From Gammaproteobacteria bacterium (GTDB taxonomy: Bacteria; Pseudomonadota; Gammaproteobacteria; Xanthomonadales; Wenzhouxiangellaceae): a stretch of 63,654 bases of DNA. Where the stretch lies: the NCBI GenBank assembly GCA_018819105.1, contig JAHJQV010000030.1:1-63654 (forward strand), given 5' to 3'. The notes under the pieces are model-generated. The model did not search any database and was not told the DNA's origin. It worked only from the letters and a program-made list of their open reading frames with translations. This document shows positions 7,246-17,589 of the stretch, in pieces (the stretch's first letter is position 1; each line of letters begins with the position of its first letter). A program made the translations under genes and the position numbers.

Positions 7246-10023
7246 CTACTGCAATCTCAGCATGGCCTGCTGCTGCTCGCGCAGCTGTTCCAGCAAGGCG
7301 CTCCTGTCGGCGTGTTTTTCGCGCTCGGCGGCCACCACCGCTGCTGGCGCATTGTTGATGAATTTCTCATTCGCCAGCTTGGCCGCAAGCGCCTGCTGCT
7401 CGCGTTCGGTTTTCTGCAGTTGCTTGTCCAGTCGCGCCAGCTCCGCGTCCACGTCAATCAGTCCGGCCAGTGGTATGAACATCTGCATGCCGCCGGCTGT
7501 GGCGCTGGCACATTCCTGCTCCACCTCGGGCCGCTGCAGCCATTCTATGTTGCCAACTCTGGCCAGCCGTTCCAGCCAGGGCAGAAATGCCTGCACGCGC
7601 GTCCGGGCGGGCTGATCAGCAAACACCAGCAGCGGCATCGGTTTGCCCGGTGCCAGATTCAGTTCGGTGCGGGTGCTGCGGATGGCCATGATCACGGCCT
7701 GCAGCCATTCGATGTCGGCCACGGCAGCGGTATCGCCGTCGGCATCTGTCGCTGCTGCGACCTGGGGAAATTCGCGCACACTGATGCTGATCGCGGTTAG
7801 GCCAAGCGGCTCGCGCAGTCGCTGCCAGATGTCTTCGGTGATGAACGGAATCAGCGGATGCAAAAGGCACAACAGCTGCTCCAGCACATGTGTCAGCGTG
7901 CTCAGGGTTTCTAGTTCATGGGCGGTGTGCTGGTCGCCGCTGAGCAGCAGTTTGCTCAGTTCCAGATACCAGTCACAGAATTCCGACCAGGTGAATTCAT
8001 ACAGGGTCTGGGTGGCCAGATCAAAACGGTAACCGTCAAAGTGCCGCCGTACTTCACCCACCGTGTGCTGCAGTCGGGCCAGAATCCAGCGATTGACCGG
8101 ATGCCGGGCCTGCTGCCAGGCGTCGGCTTGCAGGGTGCGACCTTCCTGTTGCATGAGGGCAAAACGCGAGGCATTCCACAATTTGTTGCAGAAATTGCGA
8201 TAGCCCTGAATGCGGCTCAGATCCAGGCTCATGTCGCGGCCCTGGGTGGCCAGCGAGGCCAGTGTGAAGCGCAGAGCATCGGTACCAAAGGCCGGTATGC
8301 CGTCGGGGAACTCGGCGCGGGTGGCCTGTTCGATGGCTGCTTTCATCTGCGGCTGCATCAGGGCGCGCGTGCGCTGGCGCAGCAGTTCATCCAATTCGAT
8401 GCCGTCAATCAGTTGCAGCGGATCCAGCACATTGCCTTTCGATTTGGACATTTTCTGGCCGTGGGCGTCGCGGATCAGGCCGTGTACGTAGACCTCGCGA
8501 AACGGCACTTCGCCGGTGAATTTCAGGCCCATCATGATCATTCTGGCGACCCAGAAAAAGATGATGTCAAAGCCGGTCACCAGCACCGAGGTCGGGTAGA
8601 AAGTGTTGAGACGTTCGCCAGGCTCGGGCCAGCCTAGAGTAGAGAATGGCCACAGCGCGGAGGAAAACCAGGTGTCCAGCACATCCTCGTCCTGCCGCAA
8701 CGGCAGTGACGGCGGCAAATCCTGCTGTGCACGCACGCTGGCCTCGTCCTCACCAACATAGATGTTGCCAGCATCGTCGTACCAGGCCGGAATGCGGTGC
8801 CCCCACCACAGCTGACGACTGATGCACCAGTCCTGAATGTTGTTGAGCCAGTCGAAATAGGTCTTGTTCCAGTTTTCCGGCACAAAGCGGATGCGGCCGT
8901 CGCGCACTGCGGCAATGGCCGGTGCGGCCAGAGTTGGCATGCTGACAAACCACTGGTCGGTGAGCAGCGGTTCCAGCACGGCACCACTGCGGTCGCCGCG
9001 GGGAATTGCATGCTGGTGTGTCTGCGTGCGCTCCAGCAGACCAAGCTGTTCCAGTTCGGCGACAATGCGCTGGCGTGCCTCGAAGCGATCCAGGCCGATG
9101 AATCGGGCCGGCACGGTGTCGTTCAGGCTGGCATCGTGGTTGAGGATGTTGCGCACTGGCAGATCATGCCGCTGGCCCACATCCCAGTCGTTGAAATCAT
9201 GCGCCGGGGTGATCTTCACGCAGCCGGAGCCGAATTCAGGATCGACATAGTCGTCGGCGATGACCGGAATCTCCCGCTCGCACAGCGGCAGCTGCAGTCG
9301 TTTGCCGATCAGCTCGGCATAGCGTTCGTCCTCAGGATGCACGGCCACGGCGGCATCGCCGAGCAGGGTTTCCGGACGCGTGGTGGCGACCACCACGTGA
9401 CCCTGGCCATCGCTGCGTGGGTAGCGGATGTGCCACAGCTGACCGGGTTCCTCCTGATTGATCACCTCCAGATCACTGAGTGCGGTGTGCAGGACCGGAT
9501 CCCAGTTCACCAATCGCTTGCCGCGATAGATCAGGCCCTCGCGATACAACTGAATGAACACTTCGCGTACCGCTTTGGACAGCCCTTCGTCCAGCGTGAA
9601 GCGTTCACTGTCCCAGTCGGGGCTGGTGCCGAGGCGCTGCATCTGGCGGCGGATGTTGTCGCCGGACTCGGCCTTCCAGGCCCAGACTTTTTCCGTGAAC
9701 GCTGCGCGACCGATGTCGTGCCGGCTGATGCCCTGCTCGGCCAGTTGTCTTTCCACCACCATCTGCGTGGCAATGCCGGCATGATCGGTGCCGCACTGCC
9801 ACAGGGTGCGCTCACCGCGCATGCGGTGATAGCGTGTGAGCAGATCCATGATGGTGTCCTGAAAGGCGTGCCCGATGTGCAGGCTGCCGGTGACGTTCGG
9901 TGGCGGCAGCATGATGCAATAGGCTTCACGGTCGGAGTTTTCCGCTGGCGCAAACAGCTTGTGCTGCAGCCAGTAGGGGTACCATCGGGCTTCGATCTGT
10001 TCCGGATTGTAGGTGGTTTGCAT
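7246..10023 (-). CDS. valS: Valyl-tRNA synthetase
   Basis: Cytoplasmic class I aminoacyl-tRNA synthetase charging tRNA-Val. The 925-residue product carries the HIGH signature at 49-52 within [14 protein letters not shown], the KMSKS loop near residue 524 (QKMSKSKGN), the CP1 editing domain in between with [12 protein letters not shown], and a C-terminal coiled-coil arm rich in Glu/Gln/Lys. Length matches bacterial ValRS. It is the last gene of a pepA-holC-valS run, the usual gammaproteobacterial order, 17 bases after holC. Confidence 0.98.
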   Translation of the reverse strand: MQTTYNPEQIEARWYPYWLQHKLFAPAENSDREAYCIMLPPPNVTGSLHIGHAFQDTIMDLLTRYHRMRGERTLWQCGTDHAGIATQMVVERQLAEQGISRHDIGRAAFTEKVWAWKAESGDNIRRQMQRLGTSPDWDSERFTLDEGLSKAVREVFIQLYREGLIYRGKRLVNWDPVLHTALSDLEVINQEEPGQLWHIRYPRSDGQGHVVVATTRPETLLGDAAVAVHPEDERYAELIGKRLQLPLCEREIPVIADDYVDPEFGSGCVKITPAHDFNDWDVGQRHDLPVRNILNHDASLNDTVPARFIGLDRFEARQRIVAELEQLGLLERTQTHQHAIPRGDRSGAVLEPLLTDQWFVSMPTLAAPAIAAVRDGRIRFVPENWNKTYFDWLNNIQDWCISRQLWWGHRIPAWYDDAGNIYVGEDEASVRAQQDLPPSLPLRQDEDVLDTWFSSALWPFSTLGWPEPGERLNTFYPTSVLVTGFDIIFFWVARMIMMGLKFTGEVPFREVYVHGLIRDAHGQKMSKSKGNVLDPLQLIDGIELDELLRQRTRALMQPQMKAAIEQATRAEFPDGIPAFGTDALRFTLASLATQGRDMSLDLSRIQGYRNFCNKLWNASRFALMQQEGRTLQADAWQQARHPVNRWILARLQHTVGEVRRHFDGYRFDLATQTLYEFTWSEFCDWYLELSKLLLSGDQHTAHELETLSTLTHVLEQLLCLLHPLIPFITEDIWQRLREPLGLTAISISVREFPQVAAATDADGDTAAVADIEWLQAVIMAIRSTRTELNLAPGKPMPLLVFADQPARTRVQAFLPWLERLARVGNIEWLQRPEVEQECASATAGGMQMFIPLAGLIDVDAELARLDKQLQKTEREQQALAAKLANEKFINNAPAAVVAAEREKHADRSALLEQLREQQQAMLRLQ

Positions 10024-10040
10024 GATGACCAGGGTTTCGC

Positions 10041-10469
10041 TTACAGCTTGTGAATGTGAAGATCAGAGGTGTACTGCTGGTAGTGCCGATAGCGCTGGCG
10101 TCCATGCTGTCGCAGCGGCTCGCCGGGGCCGATGACATCCAGTATGCGCTGATACTGATCCAGTCTGGCAGCTTCCGGCACCTCGGCGTGCAACTGGATC
10201 AGCATGCTGGCTGCGCCCGGCTCTGTGCTGATCTGTACCGGTGCCTGCTCGGCACTGTCGCTGCCGCTGATGCCATGCGCGATAAACCGCCCGGCGGGCA
10301 GCTGCCAGAGCAGCTCATCAAGTTGCGCCTGCTGCGGTGGCGGACAGCAGATGCTGATGCGCCGGTGCTGTGGCCAGGCTTTGCCCACCAGTTGACAGGC
10401 CAGTCGCAGCGCTGCGTCATCCGTCGCCGGCTGATCCGGCAGCAGATACATGTCAATGCGCACTGGCAC
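10041..10469 (-). CDS. holC: DNA polymerase III chi subunit
   Basis: The 142-residue product fits HolC: it starts [10 protein letters not shown], has the [11 protein letters not shown] helix, and a strand-rich Rossmann-like fold ending in a long C-terminal region ([23 protein letters not shown]). Chi links the clamp loader to single-strand binding protein during replication. It lies 16 bases downstream of pepA and 17 bases upstream of valS, its classic genomic site, and identity rests on that context as much as on sequence. Confidence 0.88.
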   Translation of the reverse strand: MPVRIDMYLLPDQPATDDAALRLACQLVGKAWPQHRRISICCPPPQQAQLDELLWQLPAGRFIAHGISGSDSAEQAPVQISTEPGAASMLIQLHAEVPEAARLDQYQRILDVIGPGEPLRQHGRQRYRHYQQYTSDLHIHKL

Positions 10470-10485
10470 CGGCCCGGCAGCTTGA

Positions 10486-11991
10486 TCAGTGAGCAGCAGC
10501 GTTGCTGCGGTCCAGCAGCCACTGCGTCAGCAGTCGCACAGGTCTGCCGGTGGAGCCTTCGTTCTTGCCCCATTCCCAGGCGGCACCGGCAATGTCCAGA
10601 TGCGCCCAGCGCTGGCCTTCGGTGAAGCGCGACAGGAAACAGCCGGCGGTGATGCTGCCGGCCGGAAACCCGCCGACGTTTTTCATGTCGGCGAATTTGG
10701 TGTCCAGCTGTTTCTGGTACTCGTCCCACAACGGCAGTTGCCAACAGCGATCCAGGCTGTTCTGGCCAGCCTCCAGCAGTTCCGCGGCGAGGTCATCATG
10801 CTTGCTCATGACCGCGCTGGCGTGGTGGCCCAGCGCGACCACGCAGGCGCCGGTCAGGGTTGCCACGTCGACCATGGCCGCAGGTTTAAGACGCTGACTC
10901 CAGGTCAGTGCATCGCACAGCACCATGCGACCTTCGGCATCGGTGTTGAGCACCTCGATGGTTTTGCCGGACATGCTGGTGATGACATCGCCGGGACGGT
11001 AGGCGCGGCCATCGGGCATGTTTTCGGCGGCGGCCACCACGCAGCTGATGTTCAGCGGCAGTTGCAGCCGTACGGCGGCAAAAAACGCACCGATCACGGT
11101 GGCCGCGCCACACATGTCGTACTTCATCTGCTCCATGTTGGCACCAGGCTTGATGCTGATACCGCCGGTGTCGAAGGTGATGCCTTTGCCGACCAGCACA
11201 TAGGGTTGTGCATGGCTGTCGCTGCCGCGATAGTGCATGGCGATCAGTCGTGGCGGTACCGCGCTGCCCTGGCCAACGGCCAGCAGTGCGTTCATGTTCA
11301 GCGCCTGCATCGCAGCCACGTCCAGCACTTCCACCTCCACGGTGGCAAACTCGCTGGCCGCGTCGGCCAGCTCCTGCGCATGTTCGGCCAGAAACACCGG
11401 GTGGCAGATGTTCGGTGGCAGATCGCCCAGATTGCGGGCCACGTCAACCCCATAGGCGATGGCGCTGGCCTGCTGCAGCACCGCAGACGGGGCGCTACTG
11501 ATGAAGGCGACTTCATCGCTGGACGGTGCGGCATCGTCGGCGGGCTTTTTGGTGTGCGTGTAGCGGTAGTCGGCGTGGGCAAACTCCAGTGCCGCCATGC
11601 GCAGCTGCCAATCCGGCTCAGCCTGACAGGGTGCCAGATCGGTCAATGCGCACAAGGCGCTGCGGGCGTGACTGTTGCGCAGGGCCTGGGCTGCGCCCTG
11701 GCAGGCCTGGCGGAATTTGCGCTGGTCAAACTCATCGCTGTTACCGCAACCGGTCAGCAACAGTTTGTGCGACACGCCAGCTAGACTCAGCAGCCAGGTG
11801 GTCTGGCCCGGCTTGCTGCTGATGTCACCCTGGCGCAGCAAGTTGTGCAGTTGCCCGCCACTGGCCTGGTCCAGTTGCTCAAACAGCTCGCTCTGTGTGG
11901 CTTTGCTGCTTGCCGGGATGCTGAACACGGGAACGATTAGACAGTCACCGGAATAATCGTTGGCGGCTTGCTGATACAGGCTGAATTTCAT
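10486..11991 (-). CDS. pepA: Leucyl aminopeptidase (cytosol aminopeptidase)
   Basis: M17 metallopeptidase releasing N-terminal residues from peptides in the cytoplasm. The 501-residue product shows VGKGITFDTGGISIKPG with metal-binding Lys/Asp, the catalytic block MKYDMCGAA, and the family signature NTDAEGRMVLCDAL. The N-terminal domain is variable as expected. ATG 11991 (MKFSLYQQ) is preceded by GAGGAAACC; a longer upstream frame has no such site. It heads the pepA-holC-valS operon and diverges from lptF, with a transposon-like element inserted in the shared upstream region. E. coli PepA also binds DNA in Xer recombination; whether this one does cannot be told. Confidence 0.96.
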   Translation of the reverse strand: MKFSLYQQAANDYSGDCLIVPVFSIPASSKATQSELFEQLDQASGGQLHNLLRQGDISSKPGQTTWLLSLAGVSHKLLLTGCGNSDEFDQRKFRQACQGAAQALRNSHARSALCALTDLAPCQAEPDWQLRMAALEFAHADYRYTHTKKPADDAAPSSDEVAFISSAPSAVLQQASAIAYGVDVARNLGDLPPNICHPVFLAEHAQELADAASEFATVEVEVLDVAAMQALNMNALLAVGQGSAVPPRLIAMHYRGSDSHAQPYVLVGKGITFDTGGISIKPGANMEQMKYDMCGAATVIGAFFAAVRLQLPLNISCVVAAAENMPDGRAYRPGDVITSMSGKTIEVLNTDAEGRMVLCDALTWSQRLKPAAMVDVATLTGACVVALGHHASAVMSKHDDLAAELLEAGQNSLDRCWQLPLWDEYQKQLDTKFADMKNVGGFPAGSITAGCFLSRFTEGQRWAHLDIAGAAWEWGKNEGSTGRPVRLLTQWLLDRSNAAAH

Positions 11992-12325
11992 GGTTTCCTC
12001 AAACTTGTGTGGGTACGTGCAGTGTGCTTGCAGTTTTCCTCGCCGATTGCCTCGCCGATTGCCTGGGCTCAATGGTGCCGCATGGCAGCGATGGATCATC
12101 GCGCTGGTCGGTAGCAGTGCATCGCTCAGGCGGGGTGGCTGGCACCATGGCATGCGCACAGTGACCAGCGGCCATTCTAAGCAACCTGGACTGAATTATC
12201 CATGCTTGGCGGATCTGTCTCTGCCATTCCCGTGCCGCCGGTTGCACTACAATGACGCAATCTCTGGCACCTGTTGTGGTCAGTCAGTGTAACCCCGTCG
12301 GAACATGAGCAAGCTGCAATGAACC
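11992..12325. other. Divergent upstream region of pepA and lptF
   Basis: About 330 bases without a gene. It must hold the pepA promoter and, before insertion of the adjacent element, probably the lptF promoter. The only structure I see is a perfect 12-base tandem duplication, CTCGCCGATTGC, at 12039-12050 and 12051-12062. No confident -35/-10 pair was found. Confidence 0.5.
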
Positions 12326-12539
12326 CCTTAGCCCGGATGATTCATGCCCCGACCGTCGCGAGACGGATCCAGTGCCCGCCCCGGACTGGATCCGGGGTTC
12401 TGTAGCCGTGGCGTTTCGCGACCCAGGGCGCCGGAAACGAACTCGCCTGTACGGTGAGGATGCGCGGCCGAACGAAACGCTGCGCATGTGGGCTTGGGGT
12501 CATCGCACTAGGTTGGGTCATGAATAATCCGGGCTTAGG
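12326..12539. mobile_element. MITE-like element, copy 1
   Basis: A ~214-bp segment bounded by terminal inverted repeats of about 27 bases: the left end reads CCTTAGCCCGGATGATTCAT and the right end, reversed, CCTAAGCCCGGATTATTCAT. The interior matches, in reverse orientation, the segment at 24008-24222, with roughly nine in ten bases identical. It has no convincing gene, so it looks like a non-autonomous miniature element moved by a transposase elsewhere. It lies between pepA and lptF and its right end supplies the TTAGGA that precedes the lptF start. No clear target duplication is visible. Confidence 0.82.
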
Positions 12540-12546
12540 AATATCG

Positions 12547-13662
12547 TTGCCGGGATCACCCTTGTTGGTGCGCTATTTGCTGCGCCGCTGGTGGCGCATG
12601 TCGCTGGCCTTTGCGCTGGTGTTTGTCGCTGTACTCATGCTGTTGTATGCGGCAGAAGTGATGGGTGACATCGCCGGCGGCGAGATTCCGGTATCGATGC
12701 TGGGCTGGCAGTTGCTGCTGCATCTGCCGGAGGTGCTGACCACGGTGTTGCCGCTGGCAATGGTCATGGCTGTGCTGCTGACCCGCCAGCAGATGCAGCG
12801 TGATCGTGAATGGGCCATGCTCACCGTGGCCGGACTGCGCCCGCAGCAGCTGCGCAACGGTCTCGGCCGCTTTATGCTGGGCGGCTTTCTGCTGTTGTTG
12901 CTGATTGGCGCATGGCTTGATCCTGCGGCCAAGTCCATGCAGGCAAAATTGTATCAGCGGGCGGCCAATTCGGCCGAGTTCTGGGGCATCCTGCCGGGAC
13001 GCTTCAACACGCTGCCGGATCAGGGTGGTGTCATCTATGCAGAAGAAATGAACCGCTATGGTGATGCAGTCAATGTTTTTCTGCGCCTGCAGGACGAGGT
13101 CGGAACCCAGATTCTGAGCGCCGCAAGGGGGCGTTTCCGCATGCAGGCTGATGGCGATCGCTATGTCACGCTGGAGCAGGGCAGACGCAGTTACGAGGAT
13201 CAGGATGGCACACTGCAGTTGCTGGATTTTGCGCTCGCGGAAGTCCGCTTGCCGGTGCCGCAGCAGATCGCGATGGATGCCAACCCGCGCAGTTGGGGCT
13301 GGCTGCGCTTGTGGCGCAACCTGGATGCTGCAGCGCAGGCGGAAATGCAGCGACGCATGGCGCACGCTCTGATGTTGCCGGTGCTGCTGGTATGGCTGTA
13401 TGGCATGGTGCGCTCGGATCGCAGGCGTGGTGGCCAGGGCGAGACGCGGGCGGGCGGACGTGACCTGCTGATGATGGCGCTGATATTTGTGCTCTACATG
13501 AACACGATCAATCTGTTCACGGTGTGGATCGACAGCGGCAAGCTGCCAGTCTGGCCGGGCTTCTGGTGGTTGCATGGCCTGCTGCTGCTGGCCGGGTGGG
13601 CGTGGCAACAGGTCAGGTGGCCGCAGCGGTGGCGCAAACCTCACCTCGGACAGGCCGTCTGA
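12547..13662 (+). CDS. lptF: LPS export ABC transporter permease LptF
   Basis: Inner-membrane permease which, with LptG and the ATPase LptB, pulls lipopolysaccharide out of the membrane towards LptA. The 371-residue product has the YjgP/YjgQ layout: paired N-terminal membrane helices (LVRYLLRRWWRMSLAFALVF), LPLAMVMAVLLT, a periplasmic jellyroll (about 130-260), then membrane helices near the end. TTG 12547 is chosen because TAGGA lies six bases upstream; ATG 12520, inside the adjoining transposon-like element, is in frame and possible. The stop overlaps lptG by one base. Confidence 0.88.
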   Translation: MPGSPLLVRYLLRRWWRMSLAFALVFVAVLMLLYAAEVMGDIAGGEIPVSMLGWQLLLHLPEVLTTVLPLAMVMAVLLTRQQMQRDREWAMLTVAGLRPQQLRNGLGRFMLGGFLLLLLIGAWLDPAAKSMQAKLYQRAANSAEFWGILPGRFNTLPDQGGVIYAEEMNRYGDAVNVFLRLQDEVGTQILSAARGRFRMQADGDRYVTLEQGRRSYEDQDGTLQLLDFALAEVRLPVPQQIAMDANPRSWGWLRLWRNLDAAAQAEMQRRMAHALMLPVLLVWLYGMVRSDRRRGGQGETRAGGRDLLMMALIFVLYMNTINLFTVWIDSGKLPVWPGFWWLHGLLLLAGWAWQQVRWPQRWRKPHLGQAV

Positions 13663-14762
13663 TGCTGGACGCGCTGCGCAGCCTGCTGCCGGGGCAGTTT
13701 GATCGCTATCTGCTGCGTCAGGTGGTGTGGCAGATCATGCTGGTGTGGACGCTGATGCTGCTGGTGTTCAGCAGTCTGCAGCTGATCGGTGAACTGCGTG
13801 ACATGCGCGCCGACTACCAGCTCTTACAGGTGCTCTGGCACAGTGTGCTGACCATGGCTTACCGCGCTTATATCCTGTTTCCGTTTGCCGCCCTGGCGGG
13901 AGCGCTGCTGGCCGTGTCCAGACTGGTGGCGCAGCATGAAATCACGGTCATGGGCAGCGCCGGTCGCTCGCAGCAGCGGCTTATGCTGCCGGTGATGCAG
14001 GCGGTGCTGGTGCTGTTGCTGCTGGCGGTGATGCTGGGGGAATTGGCCGGGGGCTGGCTGGAGCCCGCCGCCCGCGATTATCGCGTGCAGCGCATCACCG
14101 GACAGGTGAGCCTGTCCTATACCGGTGGCTTGTGGCTGCGCGATGGTGAGGACATCATGCATGTGGCGTGGCCGGCCATGGACGCGGCGGCGCAGGCTGA
14201 CTTCAGCGGCATCAATGTGTATACATTAATAGATGGTCGATTGTGTGGATGGCTGCAGGCCGATCATGGCAGTCATGCTCGCGGCCAGTGGCAATTGCAG
14301 GGGGTGCGGCAGCTGACCCTGTGTGTCGACCCGGTGCAGACCCAACGCCATGCGGCGCTGCCGCATGCCAGCCAGCTGTCCAGCGATCTGCTCATGACCA
14401 TGGCACTGCGTCCCAGTCTGTTGTCGATGGCGGACCTGCATGCCTACATGCGGTTTCTCCAGCGCAGCGGCCTGGACGCCACGCGCTACCGCATTGCCCT
14501 GTTTCAGCGCAGATATTATCCATTCACGGTGTTGACGCTGGTCTGGCTGGGACTGCCGCTGGTGCTGAATGAGGCGCGGGCAAAAAGTCGCGGACGACAG
14601 CTGCTTGCCGGTATGGCGAGCGGGATATTGCTCTATATCTGCTACGAAATGACCGAAAGCATCACCGGTGTGTATCGTTTTAACCCGGCAATCAGTCTGC
14701 TTATCCCGGCTCTGCTCAGTCTGGTCTTCGCCAGTTGGCTGTATCGGCGTCGCGGAGTCTGA
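13662..14762 (+). CDS. lptG: LPS export ABC transporter permease LptG
   Basis: Partner permease of LptF in the LptB2FG complex. The 366-residue product starts MLDALRSLLPGQFDRYLLRQVV, with conserved membrane segments including FPFAALAGALLAVSRL, EITVMGSAGRS (the coupling-helix region touching LptB), a periplasmic domain, and C-terminal helices with RRYYPFTVLTLVWLGLPLVL. It starts at ATG 13662 overlapping the lptF stop (TGATG), so translation is coupled. Lineup lptF-lptG opposite pepA is typical for gammaproteobacteria. Confidence 0.93.
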   Translation: MLDALRSLLPGQFDRYLLRQVVWQIMLVWTLMLLVFSSLQLIGELRDMRADYQLLQVLWHSVLTMAYRAYILFPFAALAGALLAVSRLVAQHEITVMGSAGRSQQRLMLPVMQAVLVLLLLAVMLGELAGGWLEPAARDYRVQRITGQVSLSYTGGLWLRDGEDIMHVAWPAMDAAAQADFSGINVYTLIDGRLCGWLQADHGSHARGQWQLQGVRQLTLCVDPVQTQRHAALPHASQLSSDLLMTMALRPSLLSMADLHAYMRFLQRSGLDATRYRIALFQRRYYPFTVLTLVWLGLPLVLNEARAKSRGRQLLAGMASGILLYICYEMTESITGVYRFNPAISLLIPALLSLVFASWLYRRRGV

Positions 14763-14777
14763 AGCAGGACTTTCTAT

Positions 14778-15203
14778 TTAAGACCTTTTGCTGCACACCA
14801 GCCAGGTGCCGCTGGCCAGATCGTGCCAGGTCAGGTGGCCGGGATGCAACGCGGCAGAAAAATATCCCAGACCAAAACTCGCCAGCGACACACCAGCGAT
14901 CAGGAATCGTATCAGGCTTTGCCACCAGCTCACCGTGCCCTGGCGGCTGCGGATATGCACCTGCCATGCGCGCATGCCCAGCGTCTGCCCACCGACTCTC
15001 CAGCTGTAGGCGAAATACAGCCAGGCACACATGAGCAGAAACAGCTGATAAGCAAGATTTCCCGGCGCAATGGCAGCGCCACCACGCAGCGCCAGGGTGA
15101 TGGTGGTGATGGCAAACAGTATCGCAGCCAGTATCATCGTGTCGTAGATGACACAGCCCAGCATGCGACCGATAGAACAGGGCTTTTCGTCTCGATTCGG
15201 CAT
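14778..15203 (-). CDS. RDD family membrane protein
   Basis: A 141-residue protein with three to four hydrophobic helices and the RDD-type pattern: an N-terminal CSIGRMLGCVIYDTMIL (Arg and Asp in the first helix), YFAYSWRVGGQTLGMRAWQVHIRSRQG between helices, and a C-terminal helix. RDD proteins are integral inner-membrane proteins of mostly unknown role, sometimes linked to ion transport. It converges with lptG (15 bases apart). ATG 15203 is the best start by homology; a TTG at 15251 would add 16 residues. No strong ribosome-binding site. Confidence 0.78.
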   Translation of the reverse strand: MPNRDEKPCSIGRMLGCVIYDTMILAAILFAITTITLALRGGAAIAPGNLAYQLFLLMCAWLYFAYSWRVGGQTLGMRAWQVHIRSRQGTVSWWQSLIRFLIAGVSLASFGLGYFSAALHPGHLTWHDLASGTWLVCSKRS

Positions 15204-15425
15204 TATGCTGGTCTCATGGCGGTGGCTGTTGCGGGGAAGGTACGATTGCAAAGCAGGTGAGTTTGTGCTTTCATTTTAACTTTACACTCGCTATGCTTAC
15301 TGACAACATTGTAGTGAACCATTGCGTTGCACTGGTTTGTGATTCATACTACGATTAGTTTCCTAGTTCGGATGTCGATACATTCGGGATGCATTTTCAA
15401 CACTGGCAAAAAGGTTGCAGAATCT

Positions 15426-16208
15426 ATGCTTAACTCGACCATTTCATTATTCAGTGCCGTCCGCAGACGGCTTCCCGTCGCCGTGGTCTTCGCCTGTTTT
15501 TGCGCCAGCACCCAGGCGCAGGTGCTGGATTCCACCATCAGCATGCAGAACAGCAGCAACAACCAGTCTGCCCAGTCGCAGGAGCGCATAGACAACCTTG
15601 CCGATCAGACGGAAAATCTGCTCAACGACTACCGTCAGGTGGTCAGCGAAACAGACAGCCTGAAAATCTACAACGCCCAACTGCGTCGGCTGGTGGAAAA
15701 CCAGCGCGCGGAACTGGCTTCGATTGAACAGCAGCTCACCGAACTGGAAGCAACCGATCGCGCGGTGACGCCACTGATGATTGACATGACCGACACGCTG
15801 GCCGAAATTGTCGAACGTGATGTGCCCTTTCGACTGGAGCAGCGGCGCAACTCGGCACAGGATCTGAAAGCGCTGCTGGATGACCCCAACGTCACGGTTT
15901 CCGAGAAATTTCGCCAGATCCTTGCCATGTACCAGGCCGAGATCAATTATGGCCGCACCACGTTCGCCGAGCAGGGCAAGCTGCCCTCAGGCGAAGCGGT
16001 CAATTTCCTTCGGGTTGGTCGCACATTGCTGATGTACCAGAGCCTGGACGGTGAAACCACCGGCTGGTGGAACCCGAGTACGCGCGAATTCGAGACACTG
16101 GGAAGCGAGTACCGGATTCCGGTCAAGGATGGCATTGCCATTGCCCAGTCAAGACGCGCGCCGGACCTGGTCAAGTTGCCAGTGCCAGCACCTGTTGATG
16201 CCCAGTAA
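15426..16208 (+). CDS. DUF3450 family periplasmic coiled-coil protein
   Basis: A 260-residue exported protein with a signal peptide (LPVAVVFACFCASTQAQ) followed by a long coiled coil (about residues 40-110, IDNLADQTENLLNDYRQVV..) and a C-terminal globular part containing YGRTTFAEQG and DGETTGWWNPSTREFE. This is the DUF3450 protein that regularly precedes TtpC in TonB2-type clusters of Vibrio and Shewanella relatives. It presumably acts in the periplasm with TtpC and TonB, but its biochemical role is not established. ATG 15426 places the signal peptide correctly; an upstream frame extension to 15327 lacks support. First gene of the operon. Confidence 0.82.
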   Translation: MLNSTISLFSAVRRRLPVAVVFACFCASTQAQVLDSTISMQNSSNNQSAQSQERIDNLADQTENLLNDYRQVVSETDSLKIYNAQLRRLVENQRAELASIEQQLTELEATDRAVTPLMIDMTDTLAEIVERDVPFRLEQRRNSAQDLKALLDDPNVTVSEKFRQILAMYQAEINYGRTTFAEQGKLPSGEAVNFLRVGRTLLMYQSLDGETTGWWNPSTREFETLGSEYRIPVKDGIAIAQSRRAPDLVKLPVPAPVDAQ

Positions 16209-16245
16209 GTCCATATTGGCCAGCCAGTTTTATCGGAAATCAGTC

Positions 16246-17589
16246 ATGAAAAAAATCATTTTTGTACTCTCAATGTCACTGTCTGCGCTGGTCATGGCGC
16301 AGCAAAGTCCGCTGGATCAGTTGGCTGACAAGGTGCGTCAGGATTCGGCCAGACAGGGCCAGATCAATCAGGAACGTGAAGCCAAATTCGTGCGCGAACG
16401 CAACAACCAGCAGGAGTTGCTGCGCCAGGCGCGTGCAGAATTGGCCGAACAACGACGTATCAGCGATCAGTTGCAGACCGAATTCGATGCCAACGAACAG
16501 AAGCTGGTGGAACAGGAAACCGTGCTGGACGAGCGCATGGGCAACCTCGGTGAGCTGTTTGGCGTGGTGCGTCAGGTTGCCGGTGATCTGCAGTCCATCT
16601 TTGATGACTCGCTGACCTCAGCGCAATTCCCCAACCGTGGCGAGTTTTTTGGCGATCTGGCACAGCGTCGCGAACTGCCCACCGGCCGTGAGCTGGGACG
16701 CATGTGGTCGGAAATGGTGCGTGAGATCGCCGAGCAGGGCAAGGTGGTCACTTTCAACGCCACCGTGGTTGAAGAAGGTGTGCCAGTGAGCAACGAAAGC
16801 GTGACCCGCGTCGGCGTGTTCAACGCGGTACTCGACAACAAGTTTCTTACCTGGAACAGCGGCTCGCAGGAACTGCTGCTGCTGCCCAGACAGCCGGCCG
16901 GACGATATCAGAGTATGGCCGACGACCTGACCAGTGCCGCACCCGGCGTAGTGGTGCCAATGGCCGTGGACTTCACCCGTGGTGCCATCCTCAGCCAGGT
17001 GGTGCAGGCACCGACGCTGGCTGAGAAAATCCGCCAGGGCAAAACGGTGGGTTACGTGATCATCGCCATCGGTCTGTTCGGACTGTTGTTCTCCCTGTAC
17101 AAGGGAATCATGTTGCTGCTACAGGGCAGTGCCATCAACAGCCAGTTGAAGAAATCCGAGGCGAGCAAGAAGAATGCGCTGGGCCGCGTCATGTCGGTGT
17201 ACACCGACTCGCCGGATATCGATATCGAAACGCTGGAACTGAAGCTGGATGAAGCCATCCTGCGTGAAACTTCGCCGATTGAATCGGGGCTGAGCTTTAT
17301 CAAAGTGCTGTATGTGGTTGCCCCGCTGCTGGGTCTGCTTGGTACCGTGGTCGGCATGATCGACACCTTCCAGCAGATCACGCTGTTTGGTACCGGTGAT
17401 CCGCGCATGATGGCGGGTGGTATCTCTACCGCACTGGTCACCACGGTTCTGGGTCTGGTGGTGGCGATCCCGCTGACCATCCTGCACAGCCTGTTGCAGA
17501 GCAAGGCGCGCACGCTGATCCAGGTGCTGGAAGAGCAGGCGGCCGGCATCATCGCCAGAATGGCGGAGCGACAGAATGCTGGCGCTTAA
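16246..17589 (+). CDS. ttpC: TtpC-like MotA/TolQ/ExbB proton channel protein
   Basis: A 447-residue fusion-type ExbB relative: a signal sequence (MKKIIFVLSMSLSALVMAQ), a periplasmic coiled coil and domain up to about residue 255, then a membrane helix (VGYVIIAIGLFGLLFSL) and the MotA/TolQ/ExbB domain with LSFIKVLYVVAPLLGLLGTVVGMIDTF and GISTALVTTVLGLVVAIP. This is the arrangement of TtpC, the extra component that Vibrio TonB2 systems need for iron-siderophore uptake. It overlaps the next gene, exbB, by 14 bases. ATG 16246 follows CGGAA. Confidence 0.88.
   Translation: MKKIIFVLSMSLSALVMAQQSPLDQLADKVRQDSARQGQINQEREAKFVRERNNQQELLRQARAELAEQRRISDQLQTEFDANEQKLVEQETVLDERMGNLGELFGVVRQVAGDLQSIFDDSLTSAQFPNRGEFFGDLAQRRELPTGRELGRMWSEMVREIAEQGKVVTFNATVVEEGVPVSNESVTRVGVFNAVLDNKFLTWNSGSQELLLLPRQPAGRYQSMADDLTSAAPGVVVPMAVDFTRGAILSQVVQAPTLAEKIRQGKTVGYVIIAIGLFGLLFSLYKGIMLLLQGSAINSQLKKSEASKKNALGRVMSVYTDSPDIDIETLELKLDEAILRETSPIESGLSFIKVLYVVAPLLGLLGTVVGMIDTFQQITLFGTGDPRMMAGGISTALVTTVLGLVVAIPLTILHSLLQSKARTLIQVLEEQAAGIIARMAERQNAGA

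Noticed and set aside
8797-10053. 418-codon frame on the + strand
   Set aside because: Antisense to the first half of valS, including its HIGH motif.
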